Shown here: positions 1 to 8,323 of the stretch, in pieces
Layout of the letters: each line of letters begins with the position of its first letter
Position numbering within the stretch: position 1 is the stretch's first letter
From: Bradyrhizobium sp. 164
GTDB lineage: Bacteria; Pseudomonadota; Alphaproteobacteria; Rhizobiales; Xanthobacteraceae
DNA length: 64,000 nucleotides
Assembly (NCBI RefSeq): GCF_023073715.1
Contig: NZ_JADPKA010000043.1
Span: forward strand, 1 to 64,000
Direction of reading: 5' to 3'
Translations under genes and position numbers: made by a program
Notes under the pieces: model-generated
Told to the model about the DNA's origin: nothing
Database searches by the model: none
Seen by the model: only the letters and a program-made list of their open reading frames with translations

Positions 1-1
1 T

Positions 2-157
2 GCCGGCATCATGGCGGCGCAGCCGAACGAGCCGCCGATGCAGACGCTGCGCAAATGGATTGCGGCGCTGGAGCAGGCGATCGCGCGCGACGATCGCGCC
101 ACCATCAGGACCATCCTGAAGGATGCGGTTCCCGAATTCGGGTCGACCGCGGCCTGA
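2..157 (+). CDS. C-terminal fragment, probable FlaA1/CapD (WreV/WbpM)-type nucleotide-sugar 4,6-dehydratase (5' cut by window)
   Basis: An open frame enters from the left edge and ends at a TGA at 155-157, giving the last 51 residues of a protein. The tail has an amphipathic helix (around WIAALEQAIARDD) followed by VPEF close to the end. This resembles the conserved C-terminus of membrane FlaA1/CapD-type UDP-sugar 4,6-dehydratases, which usually ends in a VPEY/VPEF motif. The next gene is a WreQ/WbpV-like epimerase and the one after it a WreU/WbpL-like transferase, the usual companions of such a dehydratase in O-antigen loci. The catalytic domain lies outside the window, so identity rests on the short tail and context. 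Confidence 0.5.
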   Translation, partial: AGIMAAQPNEPPMQTLRKWIAALEQAIARDDRATIRTILKDAVPEFGSTAA

Positions 158-203
158 TCGTGCCGGTCGACGGATTGTTGCGCAACGCTGTTCTGTCGGA
201 GCA

Positions 204-1154
204 ATGATGAGCGAGATAAAGCCGGTCGCGCTGGTGACGGGAGCGAGTGGCTTCATCGGCCGTCATGTCGTGCGCGCATTGACGCGTGAGGGCTGGTCGG
301 TCCGGTGCGCGGTGCGCAGCCCGGAAGGGGCCGGCGACGAGGTCGTGATCGCATCGATCGGCCCCGAAACCGACTGGCGGGCCGCGCTTGAAGGCGTCGA
401 CGCCGTCATCCATCTCGCCGCGCGCGTGCATTACAAGAACGACGAGCGCGCGGTCGAGCTCTACCGCAAGGTCAATGTCGAGGGCACACTGCGCTTGGCG
501 CGCTGCGCAGCGACGGCCGGCGTACGCCATTTCATCTTCATCAGCACTGTTCTGGTGCACGGCCGCAGCAACGAGGGCCGTGCCCCGTTCAGCGAGCGCG
601 ATGTCCCGACGCCGCGTGGCCTCTACGGCGCGTCCAAGGCCGAGGCCGAGGCGGGCTTGAGGACGCTGGCGCGGGACAGCGACATGAAAATCTCGGTGAT
701 CAGGCCGCCGCTGATCTACGGCGCACACGCCAAGGGCAATTTCCCGCTGCTGGCGCGCGCGGTCAGGCTGGGGCTGCCGCTGCCCTTTGCGGCGATCCGC
801 AATCGCCGCAACTTTCTATGCGTGCAAAACCTGTCGTCGTTCATCCTGCACCGGCTCGGCCATCCCGACCCCACGAGCAATTTCGAGATCTTCCTGCTGG
901 CCGACAGGGAAAGGGTCTCGACGCCCGAATTCATCGCGTGCCTCGCGAGAGCCTCCGGCAAGCGCCCGCGGCTGTTCGGCATACCGCCAAACCTGCTCAG
1001 CGCGGCCCTGCGCGTGACCGGGCGTCAGGATATGCATGACGGCCTGATCGGCTCGCTCGAGCTCGACATCTCGAAGGCGATCGCAACCGGCTGGCAGCCG
1101 CAGCTCACCCTCGAGGAGGGCTTGCGTCTGGCGGTGTCGGATCAGGAGCCCTGA
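204..1154 (+). CDS. NAD-dependent epimerase/dehydratase, WreQ/WbpV-like (O-antigen nucleotide sugar)
   Basis: A short-chain dehydrogenase of the extended NAD(P)-sugar epimerase family. The Rossmann motif GASGFIG is at residues 13-19, a Ser-Thr pair at 114-115, and the catalytic pair Y141/K145 in LYGASK. The 316-residue length is normal for the family. An upstream start at 123 would overlap the previous gene, whereas ATG 204 has GGAG just ahead and begins right at the fold, so 204 (or 207) is chosen. It lies between a probable 4,6-dehydratase tail and an initiating sugar-phosphate transferase. In Rhizobium etli that trio (WreV, WreQ, WreU) makes and transfers N-acetylquinovosamine. A role as the 4-keto reductase is inferred from this context. 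The 3' end overlaps the convergent neighbour by 13 bp. Confidence 0.85.
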   Translation: MMSEIKPVALVTGASGFIGRHVVRALTREGWSVRCAVRSPEGAGDEVVIASIGPETDWRAALEGVDAVIHLAARVHYKNDERAVELYRKVNVEGTLRLARCAATAGVRHFIFISTVLVHGRSNEGRAPFSERDVPTPRGLYGASKAEAEAGLRTLARDSDMKISVIRPPLIYGAHAKGNFPLLARAVRLGLPLPFAAIRNRRNFLCVQNLSSFILHRLGHPDPTSNFEIFLLADRERVSTPEFIACLARASGKRPRLFGIPPNLLSAALRVTGRQDMHDGLIGSLELDISKAIATGWQPQLTLEEGLRLAVSDQEP

Positions 1155-2161
1155 GACCGCGAGAAGCGGTGCAGCACGCATCCGACCGCGAGCGCGCCGG
1201 CCACAAGTGCGCTCGTGGTGACCGCCGGCGCGGCGGCACGGATGGTGAGGATGGCGAGCCCGGCGAGCACGAGGTTGAGCAGGAAGACCTCGCCGATCAC
1301 CCGCGGGACCGTGAAACCGTTGTCAGTGGCGCGCTGGTAGAAATGCGTACGGTGCGCCGACCAGAACGGCTCGCGCCGCGCGATCCGTCGAAACAGCGTG
1401 ATGGTGGAATCGGCGAGATAATAGGCCGGCAGCAGCAGTGCCGCGGCCGTCTGCCCGCGAAAGGCGAGCTCGAGCAGGCACCAGCCAAGCAAAAGGCCGA
1501 TCGGCAGGCTGCCGACATCGCCCAGGAAGACTCTTGCCACCGGACGGTTGAACGGCGCAAAGCCGAGCATGCCGCCGCACAGCGTCGCCGCGACCAGCGC
1601 GGCCGGCCATGGCAGCTCGCCCAGCCATCCCAGCAGCAGCAGCGCCGCGGTGACCGGCACCACTTCCGCGGCCGTCATCAGATCGAGCCCGTCCATGAAG
1701 TTGACGAGGTTCACGAACCAGACCCCTGCGAGCAGGATGAGGCCGCGCTCCAGCGCAAGCGGCAGCGCCGGAACGATGCGCGCAGTCTCGGGCGCGGTGA
1801 ACACCACGGCGCCGACGGCCGCGGCCTGCAGCACCAGCCGCACCAGCACCGGCAGCGATACGATGTCGTCGGCAAATCCGACCAGCGCGATCAAGACCGT
1901 CGCACCGAGCAGTGCGGGCGGGATCGCGACGTTCGCGACACTCGCAAAGAGCGAGGCGACGATGAGCGTCGCCGCGATCACGGCGATGCCCGCACCCTGC
2001 GGGGTCGGAATGCGATGCGAGGAGCGCGCGTTCGGCCGTGCCAGCGCGTAGCGCTGGAGCAGGGGACGGCTGCTCCAGGTGATGAGCGCCGACACCAGCG
2101 CGGCGATTGCGACGGCAAGCAGCGACGGCACGGCGGCGAGGGCGTCTGCGGCCGAGCTCAC
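1142..2161 (-). CDS. MraY/WecA-family polyprenyl-phosphate sugar-1-phosphate transferase (glycosyltransferase 4, WreU/WbpL-like)
   Basis: A polytopic membrane enzyme of 339 residues that is expected to load a sugar-1-phosphate onto undecaprenyl phosphate at the cytoplasmic face and so start O-antigen or polysaccharide repeat synthesis. Family motifs are in order: HRIPTPQGAG at 49-58, the Asp pair in GFADDI at 95-100, NFMDGLD at 154-160 and FLGDVGS around 212-218. About ten hydrophobic segments are visible. The start is GTG at 2161, overlapping the stop of the upstream gene in a GTGA arrangement, so the two are translationally coupled. Neighbouring epimerase and dehydratase genes suggest the donor is a UDP-linked N-acetyl amino sugar, perhaps QuiNAc. 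The exact donor cannot be read from sequence. Confidence 0.88.
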   Translation of the reverse strand: MSSAADALAAVPSLLAVAIAALVSALITWSSRPLLQRYALARPNARSSHRIPTPQGAGIAVIAATLIVASLFASVANVAIPPALLGATVLIALVGFADDIVSLPVLVRLVLQAAAVGAVVFTAPETARIVPALPLALERGLILLAGVWFVNLVNFMDGLDLMTAAEVVPVTAALLLLGWLGELPWPAALVAATLCGGMLGFAPFNRPVARVFLGDVGSLPIGLLLGWCLLELAFRGQTAAALLLPAYYLADSTITLFRRIARREPFWSAHRTHFYQRATDNGFTVPRVIGEVFLLNLVLAGLAILTIRAAAPAVTTSALVAGALAVGCVLHRFSRSQGS

Positions 2162-3117
2162 TCGGGCACTCCGATCGGGACCGACCCTTGCGCGGCCTTC
2201 TCCGCGCTGAGGATCCAGACCAACCCGCCGATCGCGCCGACGATGAAGAACACGGCGCCAAACAGCAGCGAGACGTTGACACCTTCGTTTGCGGCGAGTC
2301 CGGCGAAGCCGAACGCGAGGCTCATGGTGGCTTCACGCACGCCCCAGCCCGCGATCGAGATCGGCATCATGGTGATCAGCATCACCGGCGGGACCAGCAG
2401 GAATATCTGGCCGAAGCTGATTGGCGCGGCGATCGCCTGCACGACGCACCAGGCGACGACGACGGCGAGCACGTGAACGAGGACCGACAGGACCGCGATG
2501 ATCGGTCCGCGGCTGCGGCTGAAGATCACGCGATTGGCGATCACGGCACAGGCGTGGATGTGATGCGTCGCCCACCAGGTCTTCAGCCAGCGCCATTTCA
2601 ACGCGCCGAAGATCAGGAAGCCGAGGCCGCCCGCCAGTGCCGCGAAATCGATGAGCAGCAGCGCCGAGCGCCCGTGCGGATCGGTGATGAGGGTATAACT
2701 CCAGGGCAGGCTCGCGACGATGAGCACCGCGAGCGCGATCAAGCCGATCGCGCGATCGACGAAGATCGAGTAGGTCGCCGCGCGCCAGCCGGCGCCGGCG
2801 CGCGCAACCAGCCACAGCCGGACCGCATCGCCGCCGATCGCCGACGGCAGGGTCTGGTTGAAGAAGGCACCGATCACGTTGTAACGCATGGCACGGCCGA
2901 GCTCGAGCGGCGCGCCGCACGCGGCGCTGATCTCGCGCCAGCGCAGCACGCCGACGAAGATTTGCAGGAACGCGACCGCGATCGCCACGCCGATCCAGAA
3001 CAGGCTGGACACCGTGAAGCGCGAGAACAGTTCGGACAGGTCCACCTTGCGCAGCGCCAGATAGAGCAGCGCCGCGGAAATCAGGATCTTGGCCGCAGAA
3101 AACAGGATTCGGCGCAT
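2158..3117 (-). CDS. YbhN/AglD-type flippase-like membrane protein (lysylphosphatidylglycerol synthase TM family)
   Basis: About 319 residues with seven or eight hydrophobic helices and no soluble synthase domain. It matches the UPF0104/lysylphosphatidylglycerol synthetase transmembrane family, sometimes called flippase-like domain proteins. A longer frame runs to 3213, but the extra N-terminus is polar and unlike the family; the ATG at 3117 opens directly into the first membrane helix (MRRILFSAAKILIS) after a GGGCGAG Shine-Dalgarno-like stretch. Its stop overlaps the GTG start of the MraY/WecA-family gene, so the pair forms one unit. The coupling suggests a role with lipid-linked sugars, but no biochemical role is established for this type. 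Confidence 0.8.
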   Translation of the reverse strand: MRRILFSAAKILISAALLYLALRKVDLSELFSRFTVSSLFWIGVAIAVAFLQIFVGVLRWREISAACGAPLELGRAMRYNVIGAFFNQTLPSAIGGDAVRLWLVARAGAGWRAATYSIFVDRAIGLIALAVLIVASLPWSYTLITDPHGRSALLLIDFAALAGGLGFLIFGALKWRWLKTWWATHHIHACAVIANRVIFSRSRGPIIAVLSVLVHVLAVVVAWCVVQAIAAPISFGQIFLLVPPVMLITMMPISIAGWGVREATMSLAFGFAGLAANEGVNVSLLFGAVFFIVGAIGGLVWILSAEKAAQGSVPIGVPE

Positions 3118-3337
3118 CTCGCCCGCATGAACAGGTTTGCGAAGATTGGAGGCAACCCGACGCGAGGCGCCGAATTCGGCCGCTTTGGTATGGTTTTGGC
3201 GCCGATCTTGCAATAGCCGATGTAAGACGCTGTGCAGCGGCGTTTGAAGGCCTGCATGAGGAGCGGCAGGCCTATTGCGACCTCCACGAAGTGGCGGCTA
3301 AACAGGCTCTGTGGGCAAGGGATCCCTGGGGAACAGA

Positions 3338-4327
3338 ATGACGGATCAGGCGATTTTGGTCACGGGCGCTGCCGGCTTCATCGGCTTTCACGTTGCCCGC
3401 CAGCTCTTGGCCGAAGGCCGGTCCGTCGTCGGGCTCGACAACCTCAACAGCTATTACGATCCGGCGCTGAAGCGAGCGCGCCTTGCACTGCTCAAGAAGG
3501 AGCCCGGTTTCTCCTTCGTCGAGGCCGACCTCGCCGATCGTGACACGATCGCGGCGCTGTTTGCGCGACATCAATTTGCCAAGGTGGTGCATCTCGCGGC
3601 CCAGGCCGGCGTGCGCTACTCGATCGAGCAGCCGCATGCCTACGCCGATTCCAATCTGCAGGGCTTTCTCAACGTGCTCGAAGGCTGCCGCAACAATGGC
3701 TGTCGTCACCTCGTCTACGCATCGTCATCCTCCGTTTATGGCGCCAACACAAAAATGCCATTCGCCGTGCAGGACCGCACTGACCACCCCGTGAGCTTCT
3801 ACGCCGCGACCAAGAAGGCCAACGAAGTGATGGCGCAGTCCTACAGCCATCTCTACCGGCTGCCGGTCACCGGCCTGCGCTTCTTTACCATCTACGGGCC
3901 GTGGGGACGGCCCGACATGGCCATGTTTCTCTTTGTAGATGCCATTATGGCGGGCAGGCCGATCCGGCTTTTTAACCATGGCAGGATGCGCCGCGACTTC
4001 ACCTATATTGATGATGTGACGCGTGTAGTATCCAGGCTGATCGATCTCGTGCCTGCGGACGATCCGGCTGCCGCAAATGCGCCGTCAAAGCTCTACAATG
4101 TCGGCAATCACCATCCGGAGGAACTGATGCACGTCGTCGGTCTTCTGGAGCGGGAGCTGGGCCGGACGGCGATCAAAGAATTGCTGCCGATGCAGCCGGG
4201 AGATGTGCTGGAAACGTTCGCGGATGTCGAGGATCTGATGCGCGACAGCGGCTTTGCGCCGTCAACGCCGATCGAGCATGGGGTCCGTAACTTTGTCACC
4301 TGGTATCGGGACTATTTCAAGGTTTGA
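3338..4327 (+). CDS. lpsL: UDP-glucuronate 4-epimerase (LpsL-like)
   Basis: An extended short-chain dehydrogenase/epimerase of 329 residues. It carries GAAGFIG at 10-16, a Ser-rich segment leading to SVYG around 129-135, and the catalytic Y155/K159 in FYAATKK. The stretch RFFTIYGPWGRPDMA and FTYIDDV are typical of UDP-glucuronate 4-epimerases such as LpsL, which make UDP-galacturonate. Start ATG 3338 is preceded by GGGGAACAG; an in-frame start at 3311 would add nine residues ahead of the Rossmann strand. The gene directly abuts manC (1 bp gap). Galacturonic acid is a reported decoration of Bradyrhizobium lipopolysaccharide, which fits, but the product's destination is inferred. Confidence 0.87.
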   Translation: MTDQAILVTGAAGFIGFHVARQLLAEGRSVVGLDNLNSYYDPALKRARLALLKKEPGFSFVEADLADRDTIAALFARHQFAKVVHLAAQAGVRYSIEQPHAYADSNLQGFLNVLEGCRNNGCRHLVYASSSSVYGANTKMPFAVQDRTDHPVSFYAATKKANEVMAQSYSHLYRLPVTGLRFFTIYGPWGRPDMAMFLFVDAIMAGRPIRLFNHGRMRRDFTYIDDVTRVVSRLIDLVPADDPAAANAPSKLYNVGNHHPEELMHVVGLLERELGRTAIKELLPMQPGDVLETFADVEDLMRDSGFAPSTPIEHGVRNFVTWYRDYFKV

Positions 4328-4328
4328 G

Positions 4329-5747
4329 ATGACGATGGACAAACGCATAATCCCCCTGATCATGTGCGGCGGTGCCGGCACGCGGCTGTGGCCGGCTTCG
4401 CGCGAGGTGCGGCCCAAGCAATTCCTGCCGCTGTTCGGCGCCCGCTCGACCTTCCAGGACACGCTGCTGCGGGTCTCGGATCCTTCGCTGTTCGACCGGC
4501 CGATCGTCATGACCAATGCGGCCTATCGCTTCATGGTGCTGGAGCAGCTCACCGAGATCGGGATCGAGGCCGACGTGATCCTCGAGCCGATGCGGCGCGA
4601 TTCCGGGCCTGCGATCGCTGCGGGTGCGGTGTTCGCGCAGAAACGCGCTAACGAGGCAATCGTGCTCGCTCTCGCCGCCGACCACGTGGTGCGGGACAAT
4701 GCCGCCTTCGTCGCCGCCTGCCGCGAAGGCCTTGCGGCAGCGAATGCCGGGCGCATCGTCACGTTCGGCGTCAAGCCGGAGCGGCCGGCGACCGAATACG
4801 GCTATATCAACCCGGGCGAGGTGATATCGGGCGAGGTGCATGCGGTCGCGCGCTTCGTCGAGAAGCCGGATGCGGTGAAGGCATCGGACTACGTCAATTC
4901 CGGCTATCTCTGGAACAGCGGCAACTTCATGTTCCCGGCCGGCGTGCTGCTCGACGAATATCGCATGGTCGATGCGGCGAGCATCGAGGCGGTTACGAGC
5001 GCCGTCACCAATGCCGGCCGCGATCTCGGCTTCGTGACGCTGGAGCCCGAGGCCTTCGGCGCGGCGAAGGCGATCTCTATCGACTATGCGGTGATGGAAA
5101 AGACCTCGCGTGCAGCAGTCGTGCCGGTGTCCTGCGGCTGGTCCGATGTCGGCTCCTGGCTCGCGGTGTGGGAATTGTCGGAGAAGGACGCGCAAGGCAA
5201 CGCCGCGCACGGCACCGCGGTGTTCGAAGATTCCCGCAACTGCAACGTCACGACGGATTCCGCGCTGGTCGCGCTCGAAGGCGTCGACGATCTCGTGGTG
5301 GTCGCGACTGCGGACGCGGTGCTGGTCTCGCGCCAGAAGGACGCCAACGGCTTGAAGCGTCTGGTGGCCAAGCTGAAGGCGGTCGCGCCGAAGGTCACCG
5401 AGGAGCATCTCAAGGTGCACCGGCCCTGGGGCAGCTACCAGTCGGTCGACAACGGCGCGCGCCACCAGGTCAAGCGCATCGTGGTGAAGCCGGGCGGCCG
5501 CCTGTCGCTGCAGAAGCATCACCATCGTGCCGAGCACTGGATCGTGGTGCGGGGCACGGCACAGGTGACGGTCAACGATACCGTGAAAGCGGTGCACGAG
5601 AACGAGTCGATCTACATTCCGATGGGCGCCGTTCACCGGATGGAGAACCCCGGTAAAATCATGCTGGAACTGATCGAGGTCCAGACTGGAAGCTATCTCG
5701 GGGAAGACGACATCATCCGGATTGAAGACGACTATCAAAGGTCGTAA
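4329..5747 (+). CDS. manC: Mannose-1-phosphate guanylyltransferase / mannose-6-phosphate isomerase (ManC/AlgA type)
   Basis: A 472-residue bifunctional enzyme. The N-terminal nucleotidyltransferase domain opens with CGGAGTRLWPASRE (from residue 13) and contains FVEKP. The C-terminal type II phosphomannose isomerase cupin carries HRPWGSYQSVD and KPGGRLSLQKHHHRAEHW. It makes GDP-mannose from mannose-1-phosphate and can isomerise fructose-6-phosphate to mannose-6-phosphate, feeding mannose and fucose-type residues in polysaccharides. The start at 4329 lies one base after the stop of the epimerase gene, so both belong to one operon; a second in-frame ATG at 4335 is also possible. Length and motif set are those of full-length family members. 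Confidence 0.93.
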   Translation: MTMDKRIIPLIMCGGAGTRLWPASREVRPKQFLPLFGARSTFQDTLLRVSDPSLFDRPIVMTNAAYRFMVLEQLTEIGIEADVILEPMRRDSGPAIAAGAVFAQKRANEAIVLALAADHVVRDNAAFVAACREGLAAANAGRIVTFGVKPERPATEYGYINPGEVISGEVHAVARFVEKPDAVKASDYVNSGYLWNSGNFMFPAGVLLDEYRMVDAASIEAVTSAVTNAGRDLGFVTLEPEAFGAAKAISIDYAVMEKTSRAAVVPVSCGWSDVGSWLAVWELSEKDAQGNAAHGTAVFEDSRNCNVTTDSALVALEGVDDLVVVATADAVLVSRQKDANGLKRLVAKLKAVAPKVTEEHLKVHRPWGSYQSVDNGARHQVKRIVVKPGGRLSLQKHHHRAEHWIVVRGTAQVTVNDTVKAVHENESIYIPMGAVHRMENPGKIMLELIEVQTGSYLGEDDIIRIEDDYQRS

Positions 5748-5930
5748 CCAGCAAGCTCCGAATCACGCGGCCAGGTCGAAAGAGCGGCATCTGCTCCGGC
5801 TCAAGACCCGGGGAACGTGTAATTGTTTGAATCAAATCGTGTCCGGCTGGCTAGCGCGGCGTTCGCCACAAATGTGGCGCCCGTGCTAGAAGCGGCGCCG
5901 GGGATTTGGGTTGAATCGGGGTTCTATCAG
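5748..5930. other. Intergenic gap between manC and the GnnA-like gene
   Basis: A 183-bp gap between genes on the same strand. It contains an AT-richer patch (around 5818-5840, AATTGTTTGAATCAAAT) that could hold a promoter, but no clear -35/-10 pair or terminator is visible. An in-frame upstream start at 5823 exists for the following gene, but that extension does not look like family sequence. Confidence 0.3.
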
Positions 5931-6935
5931 ATGAGTTCCAAAGGGTCTGCACCGGCAAAGGCCGGCCTGCGTGTCGGCGTCATTGGCGCAGGCGTGATGG
6001 GCAGCAACCACGCGCGCGTGCTTAGCGGCCTCCCCGGCGTCAGCCTGGTCGGCATCGTCGATCCTTCACCAGTGCACCGGACGCGCACCACCGAGCTTGC
6101 GAGCTGCCCGGGCTTCGAGACGCTCGACCAGCTCCTCGCCGAAGGCGCCGATGCCGTCACCATCGCGGCGCCGACCCATCTGCATCACGAGATCGCGCTC
6201 GCCTGCATCGCCAAGAACATCCACGTGCTTGTCGAGAAGCCGATCGCATCGACGGTCGAAGAGGGCCGTGAGATCGTCGCCGCCGCGCAAAAGGCCGGCG
6301 TCACGCTGATGATCGGTCATGTCGAGCGCTTCAATCCGGCGGTTGCCGCGGTCAAGCAGGCGATCGCGGGTGAGGACATCCTGTCGATCGCGATTACCCG
6401 CGTCGGCCCGTTCCCGCCGCGCATGTCCAATGTCGGCGTCGTCATCGACCTTGCCGTGCACGATATCGATTTGATTCGCTGGTTCACCGAGTCCGACATC
6501 GTTGAGGTGCAGCCGCAGCTGTCGAGCGCGGTCGCTGAGCGCGAGGACATTGCGCTGTTGCAATTCCGCACCGAGAGCGGCGTGCTCGCCCACATCAACA
6601 CCAACTGGCTGACGCCGTTCAAGGCGCGCAGCGTCACGGTTGCGACGCGCGGCAAATACGTGATGGGCGATCTGTTGACGCGCCAGGTCACCGAATGCTT
6701 CGGCTTCAAGCCTGACGGCAGCTATTCGATGCGGCATCTGCCGGTCGGCCATGACGAGCCGCTCCGCGCCGAGTTGATCGCGTTCTTGAAGGCAGTGGCT
6801 AACGGCGAGACGCCGGCGGTGACCGGCGACGAAGGCGTCGCCAGCCTCGAGATCGCGACGCGGTGCCTGGAGACGCCATCGCGGCCCGCGGCCACGGCGC
6901 CTGCCCGCAAGGCCCCGCGCCGCGTCGCCGGCTAA
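5931..6935 (+). CDS. Gfo/Idh/MocA-family oxidoreductase, GnnA/WlbA-like UDP-GlcNAc 3-dehydrogenase
   Basis: A 334-residue NAD-dependent sugar oxidoreductase with Rossmann motif GVIGAGVMG at 16-24, the catalytic EKP at 102-104 and GHVERFNP near 130, followed by a DLAVHDIDLIRW segment. These are the features of WlbA/WbpB/GnnA enzymes that oxidise C3 of a UDP-N-acetylglucosamine sugar. The next gene is the matching aminotransferase, 50 bp downstream. In Acidithiobacillus ferrooxidans, GnnA and GnnB make UDP-GlcNAc3N for lipid A. Bradyrhizobium lipid A is reported to have a 2,3-diamino-2,3-dideoxyglucose backbone, so a GnnA role is the best inference; a WbpB-like O-antigen role is the alternative. 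Start ATG 5931 is chosen at the beginning of conserved sequence, with only a weak ribosome site. Confidence 0.78.
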   Translation: MSSKGSAPAKAGLRVGVIGAGVMGSNHARVLSGLPGVSLVGIVDPSPVHRTRTTELASCPGFETLDQLLAEGADAVTIAAPTHLHHEIALACIAKNIHVLVEKPIASTVEEGREIVAAAQKAGVTLMIGHVERFNPAVAAVKQAIAGEDILSIAITRVGPFPPRMSNVGVVIDLAVHDIDLIRWFTESDIVEVQPQLSSAVAEREDIALLQFRTESGVLAHINTNWLTPFKARSVTVATRGKYVMGDLLTRQVTECFGFKPDGSYSMRHLPVGHDEPLRAELIAFLKAVANGETPAVTGDEGVASLEIATRCLETPSRPAATAPARKAPRRVAG

Positions 6936-6985
6936 TTCTTTATCCATGTCGACCTCTCAACTTCGCGAGAAACCAGCAAAGCGCC

Positions 6986-8137
6986 ATGAACCAGCATCTG
7001 CGTTCCGATCCCATTCCCTTCATCGATGTCGGCGCGCAGCGCCGCCGGCTCGGCGCCTCGCTCGATGCCGCCGTGAAGCGGGTTCTCGACCATTGCCAGT
7101 TCGTCAACGGCCCTGAGGTCTTCGAGCTCGAGAAGCAGCTTGCGGCTTATTGCGGCGCCAAGCACGTGATCGGCTGCGCCAGCGGGACCGACGCGATCCT
7201 GATGGTGATGATGGCGAAGAATGTCGGGCCCGGCGATGCCGTGCTGTGTCCGTCCTTCACCTTCATCGCGACAGCGTCGCCGGTGGCGCGGACCGGCGCG
7301 ACGCCGGTTTATGTCGACGTGGACGAGGCGACCTTCAACATGAGCCCGGAATCGCTGAAGCGCGGCATCGTGACCGCCCGCAAGGCGGGGCTGAAGCCCG
7401 TCGCGGTCATTCCGGTCGATCTGTTCGGCCAGCCTGCCGATCACGATTCCATCGCCGAAATCGCCAGGGCCGAAGGGCTGTTCGTGCTTGACGACGCCGC
7501 GCAAGCGTTCGGCGCGAGCTACAAAGGCCGCAAGCTCGGCACGCTCGCGCTCGCCACCGCGACCAGCTTCTTTCCGGCCAAACCGCTCGGCTGTTTCGGC
7601 GACGGCGGCGCGATCTTCACCGATGACGACGAGCTTGCCGCGACGCTGCGCAGCATCCGCGTGCACGGGCAGGGCGTCGACAAATACGACAACGTCCGCC
7701 TCGGCCTGACCGGCCGGCTCGACACCATGCAAGCCGCGATCCTGATCGAGAAGCTGAAGATTTTCGACGACGAGATCGCCGCCCGCAACAGGGTCGCGGA
7801 ACGTTACGCGCGTGGCCTGTCCAATGTCGTCACCGTGCCGCGCCTGGCGCCGGGCAGCACATCGGTCTGGGCGCAGTACACCGTCCGCCTGCCTGAAGGC
7901 ACCGACCGCGACGGTTTTGCCGCCGCGCTGAAGGCCCAGGGCGTGCCGACCGCGATCTATTACGGCAAGTCGATGCATCAGCAGACCGCCTACAGGCACT
8001 ATCCGGTTGCAGAAGGCGGCCTGCCCGGCTGCGAGAGCCTGTCGCAGGACGTCATCAGCCTGCCGATGCACGCTTATTTGACTGAAGCGGACCAGGAGCG
8101 GGTCATCGCCGCCGTGCGCGGTGCGCTGGCGGGCTGA
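6986..8137 (+). CDS. DegT/DnrJ/EryC1/StrS sugar aminotransferase, GnnB/WbpE-like
   Basis: A 383-residue fold-type I PLP enzyme. The Schiff-base lysine is K199 in FFPAKPLGCFGDGG, a signature shared with WbpE/WlbC/GnnB 3-keto-sugar aminotransferases. FIDVGAQRRRLG near the N-terminus and DDAAQAFGA (PLP-binding Asp) before the lysine also fit. It would aminate the 3-keto product of the preceding Gfo/Idh enzyme to give a 3-amino UDP-sugar. No WbpA or WbpD homologue lies next to it, which favours UDP-GlcNAc3N for lipid A over UDP-ManNAc3NAcA for O-antigen. Start ATG 6986 was chosen because a longer frame from 6863 overlaps the previous gene by 73 bp. Confidence 0.8.
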   Translation: MNQHLRSDPIPFIDVGAQRRRLGASLDAAVKRVLDHCQFVNGPEVFELEKQLAAYCGAKHVIGCASGTDAILMVMMAKNVGPGDAVLCPSFTFIATASPVARTGATPVYVDVDEATFNMSPESLKRGIVTARKAGLKPVAVIPVDLFGQPADHDSIAEIARAEGLFVLDDAAQAFGASYKGRKLGTLALATATSFFPAKPLGCFGDGGAIFTDDDELAATLRSIRVHGQGVDKYDNVRLGLTGRLDTMQAAILIEKLKIFDDEIAARNRVAERYARGLSNVVTVPRLAPGSTSVWAQYTVRLPEGTDRDGFAAALKAQGVPTAIYYGKSMHQQTAYRHYPVAEGGLPGCESLSQDVISLPMHAYLTEADQERVIAAVRGALAG

Positions 8138-8145
8138 GCTTTTCA

Positions 8146-8263
8146 CCTCTCCCGCTTGCGGGAGAGGTCGCGCCGAAGGCGCGGGTGAGGGTTCTCTCCT
8201 CTGGGGGAGTCTTCGTCGTCGATCCACCCTCTCCCCAACCCTCCCCCGCAAGCGGGGGAGGGA
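8146..8263. repeat. GC-rich palindromic intergenic repeat (CCTCTCCC family), copy 1
   Basis: The gap between the aminotransferase and murJ holds two inverted repeats: CCTCTCCCGC-TTGC-GGGAGAGG at 8146-8167, and CCCTCCCCCGC-AA-GCGGGGGAGGG ending near 8263, with a CGCGCCGAAGGCGCG stem between. The same modules recur at 22209-22319, and shorter versions at 17350-17410 and 47270-47293. This is a dispersed, non-coding element able to form stable hairpins and may stop or stabilise transcripts. Confidence 0.75.
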
Positions 8264-8323
8264 GCACACCTTCGCTGCGGTTTGCACCTAGACCTGATCT
8301 CGCCATGCTCTAAAACAGTCCGC

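Noticed and set aside
1169..2476. A 435-residue open frame on the plus strand opposite the WecA-type transferase
   Set aside because: It is antisense to two well-supported membrane protein genes, rich in Arg/Gln/Asp as expected of a GC-rich shadow frame, and has no recognisable domain.
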